The notes: generated by a model not told the origin, from the letters alone. 6,655 nt of DNA from Sphingobacteriaceae bacterium (GCA_023251695.1 JAHEYE010000361.1:1-6655), one strand, 5' to 3'. Shown: positions 1 to 6,498, counted from the first letter of the stretch. A program made the numbers and translations.

Positions 1-641
1 TTAAAAGTGCGGAATACAATTTTTTAATGGCCGAAAAATCTTTGGCTGCAGCTAAAGGAGGAATGAGTCCTACTATAAGTTTAAATGGTTCTATTGGTAC
101 AGGTTATTCGGGTTTAGCAAAAGATGTTGTAGGGTATAATAACGTAACGGATACATTGGGTTATATCGGAACCGCACCCTTTACATATGTTCGTCAGGAT
201 CCGGTTTTTAAGGATACACCTTTTAATGATCAATTTAATAATAACGTAAACAAAAGCATCGGCTTCACCATTACTGTTCCCTTATTTAACGGACTTAGAA
301 CTTACACTTCAGTTAAGAATGCAAAGTTAAGTGCCATTAACGCTAAATTGAGTCAGGATTTGGCTAAGCAGGATTTATATAAAACCATTGCTCAGGCCTA
401 TGCCAATGCCCGGGCTGCTTTAAATAAGTATGCGGCTTCCAAATCATCGGTTGATGCATCGGAGCAATCGTTCACATATGCCCAACAGAAATTTAATATA
501 GGAGTTATTAGCGCTTTTGATTTTAATACGGCCAAAACACGACTTATAAATGCCCAAAGCAATTTGTTGCAGGCCAAATTCGATTACCTTTTTAAATTAA
601 AGGTGCTCGATTTTTATCAGGGCAAACCCCTTACTTTTTAA
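1..641 (+). CDS. TolC-family outer-membrane efflux protein, C-terminal part (5' end outside window)
   Basis: This is the C-terminal portion (about 212 residues) of an outer-membrane efflux channel. TolC proteins are trimeric outer-membrane barrels with a long periplasmic helical tunnel that dock to membrane-fusion proteins and inner-membrane pumps. The frame is open to the left edge: the residues before the first ATG at 27 read KSAEYNFL, so that ATG is internal and the true start lies upstream. Visible family marks are a helix end (SLAAAKGG) running into a barrel strand (ISLNGSIGTGYSG), a second strand (IGFTITVPLFNGLRTY), a long alanine/glutamine-rich helical stretch, and the typical C-terminal pattern FNIGVISAFDFNTAKTRL followed by an A-rich heptad-like helix to the end. 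No pump or fusion-protein gene follows on this strand, so any partner genes lie upstream or elsewhere. The substrate cannot be inferred. The family call is confident from these patterns. Confidence 0.9.
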   Translation, partial: KSAEYNFLMAEKSLAAAKGGMSPTISLNGSIGTGYSGLAKDVVGYNNVTDTLGYIGTAPFTYVRQDPVFKDTPFNDQFNNNVNKSIGFTITVPLFNGLRTYTSVKNAKLSAINAKLSQDLAKQDLYKTIAQAYANARAALNKYAASKSSVDASEQSFTYAQQKFNIGVISAFDFNTAKTRLINAQSNLLQAKFDYLFKLKVLDFYQGKPLTF

Positions 642-865
642 TTTTCTTTTTTTAATTAGTACTGTTTTCCGGCGGAATTATTTGCAAAATCTCCAATCCC
701 GGACTTCATTTTTGCGAAAATCAATAATTCATGGGCTTTTCGTAAGCATTTGAAACATTATATGTGAATTTCTCAAATTTCAGGAACCGGGCTTCGGAAA
801 TCCGTTTATTTAAGCCTTACTGCTGCAATACATTTGATGGCATAAAACAATTAAAACCAAACGCC
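642..865. other. Intergenic gap, tolC-like gene to small lipoprotein gene
   Basis: No convincing coding sequence is visible. The gap starts with a T-rich run just after the stop codon (642-655). It also holds an imperfect inverted repeat TTGCGAAAA (712-720) / TTTTCGTAA (737-745), which could form 9 RNA pairs including one G-U around a 16-nt loop. No T-tract follows this hairpin, so it is weak as a terminator. The right part carries the promoter described separately. An open frame from 764 runs through here into the lipoprotein gene, but its first 34 codons contain the promoter and do not look like protein. Confidence 0.5.
805..836 (+). promoter_or_regulatory. Predicted Bacteroidota-type promoter for the small lipoprotein gene
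   Basis: TACATTTG at 829-836 matches the Bacteroidota -7 consensus TAnnTTTG exactly. TTTA at 805-808 lies 20 nt upstream and is one base from the -33 TTTG. Transcription would begin near 841, giving a leader of about 25 nt before the ATG at 866. This placement is the main argument for the start at 866 over the upstream ATG at 764. The consensus is established; its use here is inferred. Confidence 0.55.
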
Positions 866-1075
866 ATGAAAACACTAACAATTATTTTAACCACCGCAAT
901 CATCCTGAATTCTTGTGTTGAGAAAAAACTGATGAACTCAGCCACTGCTAATGTAAAACCAACGAATGGTTCAGCTAGCGAACTTACCGCAAAAGGAAAA
1001 ACAATCACTATTTATAAAAAAGAGCGTTCAAAAAAAGGGATGATTATTTTATGTTCGGTTCACAGCAATTATTAA
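866..1075 (+). CDS. Small predicted lipoprotein, 69 aa, unknown function
   Basis: I do not recognise this protein. The first 17 residues look like a lipoprotein signal: MKTL, a hydrophobic stretch (TIILTTAIIL), then LNSC with Cys17 as the likely lipidation site. Asn at the -2 position is not the classic lipobox, but Bacteroidota lipoboxes are permissive. The mature part would be about 53 residues, polar and lysine-rich (VKPTNGSASELTAKGKTIT), with no known domain visible. The frame opens further upstream to 764, but the stretch before 866 contains a good promoter and lacks protein character, so 866 is preferred. The C-terminus follows a run of seven A (1030-1036); adding one base there would replace the last 11 residues with a different 16-residue tail ending at 1086, so the end is less certain than the start. 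It lies 85 bp before the receptor gene on the same strand, with no evidence of a functional link. Confidence 0.55.
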   Translation: MKTLTIILTTAIILNSCVEKKLMNSATANVKPTNGSASELTAKGKTITIYKKERSKKGMIILCSVHSNY

Positions 1076-1101
1076 TCCCTCATTAAAACATGAGATACCT
1101 G

Positions 1102-1120
1102 AATTAATAAGCTATTAATT
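1102..1120. promoter_or_regulatory. 19-bp perfect AT palindrome upstream of the receptor gene
   Basis: AATTAATA - AGC - TATTAATT is a perfect inverted repeat with 8-bp arms and a 3-bp centre. It lies 27 bp after the lipoprotein stop codon and 40 bp before the receptor ATG, just upstream of where a -33 box would fall. It could bind a dimeric regulator, or act as a weak terminator for the small gene because TTTT (1119-1122) overlaps its right end. The sequence shows the palindrome only; the role is inference. Confidence 0.35.
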
Positions 1121-1149
1121 TTCCGGCTTAAGGATAGAAAAAAATTAAT

Positions 1150-1157
1150 TATACTTG
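1150..1157 (+). promoter_or_regulatory. Possible -7 promoter element just before the receptor start
   Basis: TATACTTG differs from the TAnnTTTG consensus at one fixed position and ends only 3 nt before the ATG at 1161. If used, transcription would start at or next to the ATG, giving a leaderless or nearly leaderless message. No good -33 TTTG lies 18-21 nt upstream, so support is weak. Confidence 0.3.
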
Positions 1158-1160
1158 CAT

Positions 1161-3620
1161 ATGAAAAAATTATCCCTCATAATTTTCTTAATCAGCAATA
1201 TCTGCTCTTATTCCCAAAACTATTTACAAAATGTAAAAGGCAAAGTAAGTGATAAAGCAACAGGCATCGGTTTGCCCGGTGTGATTGTAAAAATGAAAAA
1301 CGATACTTCTAAAAAAGTTAACGCAGTTACTGATGCCAATGGTTTTTATAAATTAAAAAATGTACCGGTAGGTCGACAAGCATTTGTTTTTTCTATACTG
1401 GGATATAACTCAGTTCCTGTTTCCGATATTATTGTAACCAGCGGTAAGGAAGCGATTCTGGATTTAGACATGGAAGAGTCCTTAGTCGAAATGGCTGAGG
1501 TGGAAGTCAGCGCCGAAAACAGTAAGGATGTTATTACCGATATGCAGGCTGTTAACATGAAACAATTCAGCATTGAAGAAACAGAACGTTATGCCGGTTC
1601 AAGAAACGACCCTGCGCGTATGGCTCAGAATTTTGCAGGTGTTTCGGGTACAAACGACAGTCGTAATGATATTGTTGTGCGCGGAAATTCCCCCTCAGGT
1701 TTATTATGGCGTATGGAAGAAGTAGATATTCCGAATCCAAATCACTTTGCAGTAGCCGGTTCCGCTGGCGGACCACAATCCATCATCAACAATAAATATT
1801 TAGCGAATTCAGAATTTTATACCGGAGCTTTTCCTGCTAATTACAGTAATGCTTTAGGCGGAGTGTTTGATTTAAAAATGCGCAATGGTAATAATGAAAA
1901 ACACGAACGTACTTTTCAATTCGGTATTTTAGGAACTGAACTGGCACTCGAAGGTCCGCTAAGTAAAAAAAGCGGCGCGAGTTATATGCTCACTTACCGC
2001 TACTCGACACTCGCACTTTTCTCGGCATTTAAAATTCCGATCAGTTTCGGAACCAGTGCCATTCCGCAATATCAGGATGGTGGTTTTCGTTTTAACTTCC
2101 CCACTAAAAAAGCCGGCGTATTCAGTTTCAGCGGTATTGGCGGATTAAGCAACATCAATATCTTATTAAGTAAAGTGCGCGAAAAACCGCGGGAGTTGTA
2201 TGGCGACCAAACCCGTGACCAGTATTTCACAACGAATATGGGTGTAGCGATGTTGAATCACACTTATTCATTTGATTCACGGACATTAATGAAAACAACT
2301 TTAGCAGTTGGCTCACAATACATCAATGCGGAACATTATTTGATTTTACGTGATGCGAATTATGTTCCTGATACAATTTTGCCTCATATTTTAGATTACA
2401 CGCAACAGGAAACAAAAACAACTTTATCGTGGTATGTAAAACGAAAAGTAAATGCAGCCAACAGTTTTAAGACCGGGTTCTTTGCCAATGAATTTCATGT
2501 GGATTATGCCGACCAAGTAAAAATTAATTCCTTATACGACACTATTGCCGGCGATATTATATTAAAGCCATGGAAAAGCCGCTTGAATTCTAAAGCTGAT
2601 TTTTATCTATTACAGCCGTATTTTGCCTTCTCACACCGCTTCAACGAAAAATGGAGTACGAATTTAGGGTTGAATGCCCAGCTCCTTACGCTCAATAATA
2701 AGTGGACCATTGAACCGCGTGCTAACATCCGCTATCAATTCAAAGAAAACCAAACTTTAAGTTTAGCGTACGGAATGCACAGTCAGATGCAGCCTACTTA
2801 TATTTATTTTGCAGTGCCCGATAGCATTGTGAAAAGCGGGGTTATGACACCAAACACCGACCGCGAGCTAGCCAATAAAAATTTAGATTTTAGCAAAGCC
2901 CACCATATTGTTTTAGGTTGGGATTTACAACACAGTCGCTTTTTAAGATTTAAAACCGAATTGTATTATCAGTATTTATGGAATGTTCCTGTTTATGCAA
3001 AGCCTTCCGGCATATCTTTAATCAACCGTGGAGCAACATTCACCCGTTTCTTTCCGCTTTATAATATGCAGAATTTTGGAACAGGATATAATTATGGTGT
3101 CGAATTTACAGTTGAGAAATTATTCAGTAAGCATTATTTTATTATGTATAGCGCCAGTTTATTCGACAGTAAATACACAGGCAGCAACGGTAAAACATAC
3201 GATAGTGATTTTAATGGTAACTACATGATGAATTTATTGGCAGGATTAGAATACGCTGTTGGTAACAAAAAGAAAAACAGCATTAACTTCTCCACCAAAT
3301 TTACCTACGGTGGCGGTAAACGTTATTCTCCGGTAAACATAGCGGCAAGTAATGCCATTATGGATGTGGTGCCGGATGAAAGCAAAATAAACACCTTACA
3401 ATTTGCTCCATACACACGTTGGGACTTGCGTATTGCGTATAAAATAAACGCGAAGAGATCGAATGTTGAAATTGCTTTAGACCTTGTAAATGTATTGGGA
3501 AATAAAAACGTATTGGCTTTAAGTTATGCGCCGGATCCTTCGAATATAAATGCTGATCCATTAATTAAAAACTACCAGTTAGGATTTTTACCACTGTTTT
3601 ATGTGAAGGTTGATTTCTAG
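1161..3620 (+). CDS. TonB-dependent receptor with carboxypeptidase-regulatory-like N-terminal domain
   Basis: A predicted outer-membrane active transporter of 819 residues, gated by TonB energy transfer; substrate unknown. Order of parts: signal peptide (about 1-19, MKKLSLIIFLISNICSYSQ); carboxypeptidase-D regulatory-like beta domain (about 24-107) with the typical VKGKVSDKATGIGLPGV start and DANGFYKLKNVPVG turn; plug domain (about 115-240) with the subfamily signature IVVRGNSPSGLLWRMEEVDI and IPNPNHF, then NSEFYTGAFPANYSNALGGV; then a beta-barrel rich in alternating aromatic strands, ending in LFYVKVDF with a terminal Phe, as usual for outer-membrane barrels. Length is normal for this group. 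The frame also allows a TTG start at 1155, but that adds only MH before a normal signal peptide and overlaps a possible -7 element, so ATG 1161 is preferred. No SusD-like lipoprotein gene follows, so this is not a classic SusCD glycan pair. It converges on the thioredoxin gene with a 45-bp gap. Confidence 0.93.
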   Translation: MKKLSLIIFLISNICSYSQNYLQNVKGKVSDKATGIGLPGVIVKMKNDTSKKVNAVTDANGFYKLKNVPVGRQAFVFSILGYNSVPVSDIIVTSGKEAILDLDMEESLVEMAEVEVSAENSKDVITDMQAVNMKQFSIEETERYAGSRNDPARMAQNFAGVSGTNDSRNDIVVRGNSPSGLLWRMEEVDIPNPNHFAVAGSAGGPQSIINNKYLANSEFYTGAFPANYSNALGGVFDLKMRNGNNEKHERTFQFGILGTELALEGPLSKKSGASYMLTYRYSTLALFSAFKIPISFGTSAIPQYQDGGFRFNFPTKKAGVFSFSGIGGLSNINILLSKVREKPRELYGDQTRDQYFTTNMGVAMLNHTYSFDSRTLMKTTLAVGSQYINAEHYLILRDANYVPDTILPHILDYTQQETKTTLSWYVKRKVNAANSFKTGFFANEFHVDYADQVKINSLYDTIAGDIILKPWKSRLNSKADFYLLQPYFAFSHRFNEKWSTNLGLNAQLLTLNNKWTIEPRANIRYQFKENQTLSLAYGMHSQMQPTYIYFAVPDSIVKSGVMTPNTDRELANKNLDFSKAHHIVLGWDLQHSRFLRFKTELYYQYLWNVPVYAKPSGISLINRGATFTRFFPLYNMQNFGTGYNYGVEFTVEKLFSKHYFIMYSASLFDSKYTGSNGKTYDSDFNGNYMMNLLAGLEYAVGNKKKNSINFSTKFTYGGGKRYSPVNIAASNAIMDVVPDESKINTLQFAPYTRWDLRIAYKINAKRSNVEIALDLVNVLGNKNVLALSYAPDPSNINADPLIKNYQLGFLPLFYVKVDF

Positions 3621-3664
3621 CCGCAGATTACGCGGATTTTCGCAGATGAATAATTAATCTGTGG
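3621..3664. repeat. Palindromic GCAGATTA-type repeat filling the convergent gap
   Basis: The element starts on the base after the receptor stop codon and ends two bases before the complement of the thioredoxin stop (3666-3668). Outer arms CCGCAGATTA (3621-3630) and TAATCTGTGG (3655-3664) pair over 10 positions with one G-U, around a 24-nt loop. Inside, CGCAGAT (3622-3628), CGCGGAT (3631-3637) and CGCAGAT (3641-3647) form an approximate 9-10-nt direct repeat. The third copy can alternatively pair with ATCTGTG (3657-3663) over 7 positions with a 9-nt loop. From memory, sequences of this type recur in intergenic spaces of many environmental bacterial genomes; this window has only one copy, so dispersion is not shown here. 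It might also serve as a two-way terminator, though no clean T-tract follows on either strand. Confidence 0.6.
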
Positions 3665-3665
3665 C

Positions 3666-4205
3666 TTATTTTGCGGGAGGAGTTTTACTGTTGAGGATCT
3701 TATTTACTTCCTCTAGGAATTTAACTTCTTCTTTACCCGGCTCTGCGCCTACCGGATAGCCGGTAGAACCATAAGTATCCATGGTAAACTTTTTCTCTTT
3801 ATTGTTCTTGTTTGTAGTAAATATCCACACTGCAGGATAACCCGATACATTAAATGCCTGTTGCATACTATTGTTTTGCTGTGTTAACTCAGGCGACAAT
3901 TGCTTACGACGCGGAAAATCCAATTCAAGAAGAATAACATTCTTTTTTGCCCATTCGATAAATTCTGGTTTCGCAAACACATCATTTTGCAATTTAATGC
4001 ACCACCCGCACCAATCGCTGCCCGTGAAAAAAGCGAAAATAGGTTTTTTGCTTTTCCGCGATAACTCATCAACTTTCATCAAGTCGGTATGCCATTCCAA
4101 AGCTTCTGCTTTTTTTTCGGCTTGCGCTTTTACTGTTGAAAATCCAAACATTAAAAAAACAAGGCTCAGAACAACTGCTCCCGGAAAATAATTTTTCTTT
4201 TGCAT
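3666..4205 (-). CDS. Periplasmic thioredoxin-like protein with WCGWC motif
   Basis: A 179-residue exported thioredoxin-fold protein, likely a thiol-disulfide oxidoreductase or reductant in the periplasm. A signal peptide covers about 1-29 (positive MQKKNYF, hydrophobic core VVLSLVFLMFGF, cleavage after VKAQA). The mature part starts with a short helix (WHTDLMKVDELSRKSKKP), then the strand IFAFFTGSDWCGWC holding the redox pair Cys66 and Cys69, then a helix with DVFAKPEFIEWAKKN and the strand VILLELDFP. The cis-proline lies in VSGYPAVWIF (Pro124). A loop (about 140-160) precedes a C-terminal helix (EEVKFLEEVNKIL). This is the pattern of the Thioredoxin_7-like group common in Bacteroidota rather than cytosolic thioredoxin (WCGPC). 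It lies 70 bp downstream of the TPR/phosphatase gene on the same strand and may share its transcript. A weak -7-like TAATATTG (complement of 4210-4217) sits 4 nt before the ATG. The redox partner is unknown. Confidence 0.88.
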   Translation of the reverse strand: MQKKNYFPGAVVLSLVFLMFGFSTVKAQAEKKAEALEWHTDLMKVDELSRKSKKPIFAFFTGSDWCGWCIKLQNDVFAKPEFIEWAKKNVILLELDFPRRKQLSPELTQQNNSMQQAFNVSGYPAVWIFTTNKNNKEKKFTMDTYGSTGYPVGAEPGKEEVKFLEEVNKILNSKTPPAK

Positions 4206-4275
4206 ATTACAATATTAGTTTTTTCGGATGATATTTCCTTTTATGAAATGTTAATTAAAGTAAAGAATGGCGATT

Positions 4276-6369
4276 TTAACTAATCCGGATACCCATGACA
4301 CATACATCATCTACCTGTTCCAATCCGTCTTTCCATTCATCAAAAACTTTAATCAAATGATCTTTTTGGCTTTCTATTTCGCGATTGTATATTGATAAAA
4401 TAAGTTCCTGAAATTGCTTATACATGAATTTCTTTCCTTTTGGCCCACCGAACTGATCTGCAAAACCGTCCGTAAACAAATAAACCAAATCTCCGCTTTG
4501 TAAATCCACGTTATGTTCGGTAAAGGATTGTTTTTCTTTGTCGTGCTTGCCAACCGGCATTTTATCACCGTTCAATTCTATTACTTCATTTTTGCGGACT
4601 ACCCAAATCTGATTATTGGCAGCCGCGTATTTTAATTTTTTCTTTTTAAAATCAAATACCGCCAAACTGCAATCCATTCCGTCTTTACCCCCATCCGAGG
4701 AAAGATTTTGAATAACTCTTTCCCTCACATGATTTAAAATCTTAGCCGGCTCCATTATTTTCCGTTCATTCACCGCCTCATTTAAAAACGAAATATTTAA
4801 TAAACTCATAAACGCTCCGGGCACACCGTGTCCTGTACTATCACAAACCGCTAGGAAAAACTGATCACTTTCTACTGCCTTTTTATTACTGCCTTCTGCC
4901 AACTGACCACTGCCTACTGCATGTCCCCAATAAAAATCGCCGCTAACAATAGCCTTAGGTTTATACAAAACAAAATGTTCGGGTAAATTATTTTGCAGCA
5001 AGCCATCGCTAGCCAATAATGCTTTTTGTATGCGTTGTGCGTAATTTATACTGTCAACTATTTCCTTTTGCTTATCCTCAATTAATAATTTTTGTTGCTG
5101 GGTTTCACGTTCTTTTATTTCAATCAGCCTTTTCTGCTTCTGTGTAATTTTAAAACGATTGAACATAAAGCCCGCGAAAATCACCACGAGCACCAAACCG
5201 ATAATTAAAAAATAACTTTGATTTTTTTTGTGCTCCAATTGCAGCGATACTACTTTTTTCTCCTGCTCTACCCTAACACTGTCGGCCGCCGCTTTTTTCT
5301 CGTACTCCAGTTTAAAATATTGTTTCTGCCCTTCCCGTTGTGCTTCGCGGCTGTTTATACTGTCGCGCATAGCAATATAAAGCTCATACATTTCCAATGC
5401 TTTAATTGAATTACCGTTTGCTTTGTAAATATTTTTCAGCGACTCTGCGGTGCGCCTGATATTTTCCGGAAAACCTATGGTTTGGGCAATGTCCATCGAC
5501 ATCAGACAATATTTTTCTGCCTGCACATAATCCAGTTTTCTGAAATAGGTGGTGCCTATATTATTAAAAGCGATGCTTTGTCCTTGTTTATCATCTATTT
5601 TCTGACGGATAACAAGACTCCTGTTAAAGTACTCAAGGGCTTTGTCATAATCTTTCAGAAAATTATAAATGCCCCCGATGTTGTTTAGAGAAATGCCGAT
5701 GCCGTTTATGTCTTTAATTTCTTCCTTTATTTTTAAACTCCGTAAATAATATTCGAGCGCTTTTTGTACGCCGGCACGCATACAGGCATCCTTAATCTGC
5801 GATTTGCAATTAGGATCTCCGTTTTTGCGGTACACTAATCCTAAATTATTAAGCGATTCGGCTATTCCTTTTTGGTCATCAATTTTTTCGCGTATAGCCA
5901 AACTTTTTTGGTAATAAACTAATGTTTTAGGGATATCATTTTGATTTTGAAAAATAAAACCAATATTATTATACGATTGCGCCAGGCCTTTCATATCACC
6001 TATCTCCTCCTGAATTTTTAAACCGCGGTGGTAATAATCCAAGGCGGTTTTGGTATCGCCTTGATTCTGGTAAATGTATCCGATATTATTATAAGCCGAA
6101 GATTTTACAAATAAGAATTTTCGCTTCTCGGCTGCATTAGCCTTAGGTATATTTTTATCACAAAGTTCAATCGCCTTCAAACAAAGCGGCATTACCGTAT
6201 CAGGCTTTGATAAATAAAGAATCTCCGAAAACTGTACATATACATCGGCCCTTGTGGTATCGTGTTTGGCCGAATTAAAATCAATTAATAAAGAGTCTAA
6301 CAGTTGATTTTGGGCAGTCGCTGTCAACCCGCTAATACATAATACCAATAAAAGAATTAACTTTTTCAT
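4276..6369 (-). CDS. TPR sensor with transmembrane segment and SpoIIE/PP2C-type phosphatase domain
   Basis: A 697-residue predicted signalling protein: periplasmic TPR domain, one membrane span and a cytoplasmic serine/threonine phosphatase of the SpoIIE (PPM) type. Parts: signal peptide (1-19, MKKLILLLVLCISGLTATA); about six TPR units (roughly 90-340), recognisable by repeated NNIG..Y and ALEYY.RSL.I; charged coiled-coil (341-383); membrane segment (about 385-403); basic coiled-coil; linker SINYAQRIQKALL (440-452); catalytic domain to the end. Likely metal-binding acidic residues are Asp478 (SGDFYW), Asp510 (CDSTGHGVPGAFMS), Asp634 (TDGFADQ) and Asp687/Asp688 (DDVCVMGI). The frame opens to 6405, but the ATG at 6369 begins a normal signal peptide, whereas the 12 extra residues would precede it unusually. 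Two oddities are an enlarged loop with two cysteines in the third TPR unit and a heptanucleotide-repeat insertion (residues 484-504) between two catalytic strands. Known relatives act in partner-switching or stress signalling; the target here is unknown. Confidence 0.92.
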   Translation of the reverse strand: MKKLILLLVLCISGLTATAQNQLLDSLLIDFNSAKHDTTRADVYVQFSEILYLSKPDTVMPLCLKAIELCDKNIPKANAAEKRKFLFVKSSAYNNIGYIYQNQGDTKTALDYYHRGLKIQEEIGDMKGLAQSYNNIGFIFQNQNDIPKTLVYYQKSLAIREKIDDQKGIAESLNNLGLVYRKNGDPNCKSQIKDACMRAGVQKALEYYLRSLKIKEEIKDINGIGISLNNIGGIYNFLKDYDKALEYFNRSLVIRQKIDDKQGQSIAFNNIGTTYFRKLDYVQAEKYCLMSMDIAQTIGFPENIRRTAESLKNIYKANGNSIKALEMYELYIAMRDSINSREAQREGQKQYFKLEYEKKAAADSVRVEQEKKVVSLQLEHKKNQSYFLIIGLVLVVIFAGFMFNRFKITQKQKRLIEIKERETQQQKLLIEDKQKEIVDSINYAQRIQKALLASDGLLQNNLPEHFVLYKPKAIVSGDFYWGHAVGSGQLAEGSNKKAVESDQFFLAVCDSTGHGVPGAFMSLLNISFLNEAVNERKIMEPAKILNHVRERVIQNLSSDGGKDGMDCSLAVFDFKKKKLKYAAANNQIWVVRKNEVIELNGDKMPVGKHDKEKQSFTEHNVDLQSGDLVYLFTDGFADQFGGPKGKKFMYKQFQELILSIYNREIESQKDHLIKVFDEWKDGLEQVDDVCVMGIRIS
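4858..4920. repeat. Nine-unit heptanucleotide array inside the phosphatase domain
   Basis: Read on the coding (minus) strand from 4920 to 4858, the 63 bases split into nine in-phase heptamers: GCAGTAG, GCAGTGG, TCAGTTG, GCAGAAG, GCAGTAA, TAAAAAG, GCAGTAG, AAAGTGA, TCAGTTT. Consensus is GCAGTAG; the third base is A in all nine units and the fourth is G in eight. The first five and the seventh are close to consensus, the others degenerate. The array encodes exactly 21 codons (residues 484-504, starting AVGSGQLAEG), a Gly/Ser/Ala/Gln-rich loop between FYWGH and FLAVCDSTGHG. A relation to dispersed heptamer repeats elsewhere in the genome is inference. Confidence 0.7.
5764..5817 (-). other. Cysteine-containing insert in the third TPR unit
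   Basis: Within the phosphatase gene, residues 185-202 (DPNCKSQIKDACMRAGVQ) enlarge the turn between the two helices of the third TPR unit; the neighbouring units have only about 4-6 residues there. Cys188 and Cys196 lie in this predicted periplasmic loop and could form a disulfide. The lengthened unit is seen directly; the disulfide is inferred. Confidence 0.5.
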
Positions 6370-6421
6370 TCCTGACAATAAGCTGTTTGACGCCGAAAAA
6401 ACCAAAAGGATTAAGGCTTTT

Positions 6422-6451
6422 TAAAGTTATGCTTTTTTATAATTACGCAAA
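6422..6451 (-). promoter_or_regulatory. Predicted promoter of the TPR/phosphatase gene
   Basis: On the minus strand, TTTG (complement of 6448-6451) is followed after 18 nt by TAACTTTA (complement of 6422-6429), one base from the -7 consensus TAnnTTTG. Transcription would begin near 6417, giving a leader of roughly 48 nt before the ATG at 6369. The spacing is slightly short, so support is moderate. Confidence 0.4.
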
Positions 6452-6474
6452 GCATTTTAATCTTTATTTATTTT

Positions 6475-6482
6475 TATCTTTG
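6475..6482 (+). promoter_or_regulatory. Predicted -7 element of the gltX promoter
   Basis: TATCTTTG matches TAnnTTTG exactly and lies 16 nt before the gltX ATG at 6499, so the leader would be only about 11 nt. No clear -33 TTTG is visible at the right spacing; the region upstream is T-rich (ATTTTAATC). Its -33 zone would overlap that of the divergent phosphatase promoter. Confidence 0.5.
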
Positions 6483-6498
6483 CTCCCCTTAATAAACC

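Noticed and set aside
667..677. TTCCG-G-CGGAA palindrome downstream of the TolC-family gene
   Set aside because: The arms are 5 bp with a one-base centre, too tight for a usable RNA hairpin.
712..745. Inverted repeat TTGCGAAAA/TTTTCGTAA as a terminator for the TolC-family gene
   Set aside because: It lies about 70 bp past the stop codon, has a 16-nt loop and no T-tract, so chance in AT-rich DNA is likely.
764..865. N-terminal extension of the small lipoprotein from an ATG at 764
   Set aside because: It would place a 34-residue segment ahead of a lipoprotein signal peptide and contains a good TTTA-N20-TACATTTG promoter, so the ATG at 866 is the better start.
1155..1160. TTG start two codons upstream of the receptor ATG
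   Set aside because: It adds only MH to a standard signal peptide and coincides with the TTG of a possible -7 element.
3871..4191. 106-codon plus-strand frame opposite the thioredoxin gene
   Set aside because: It lies wholly antisense to a clear thioredoxin-fold coding sequence and shows no recognisable domain.
4858..4920. CRISPR array or phage-type repeat for the heptamer tract
   Set aside because: Units are 7 nt, contiguous and without spacers, and the tract is translated in frame.
6370..6405. Upstream ATG for the TPR/phosphatase gene adding 12 residues
   Set aside because: The ATG at 6369 begins a typical MKKLILLLVL signal peptide; the extra residues would bury it.
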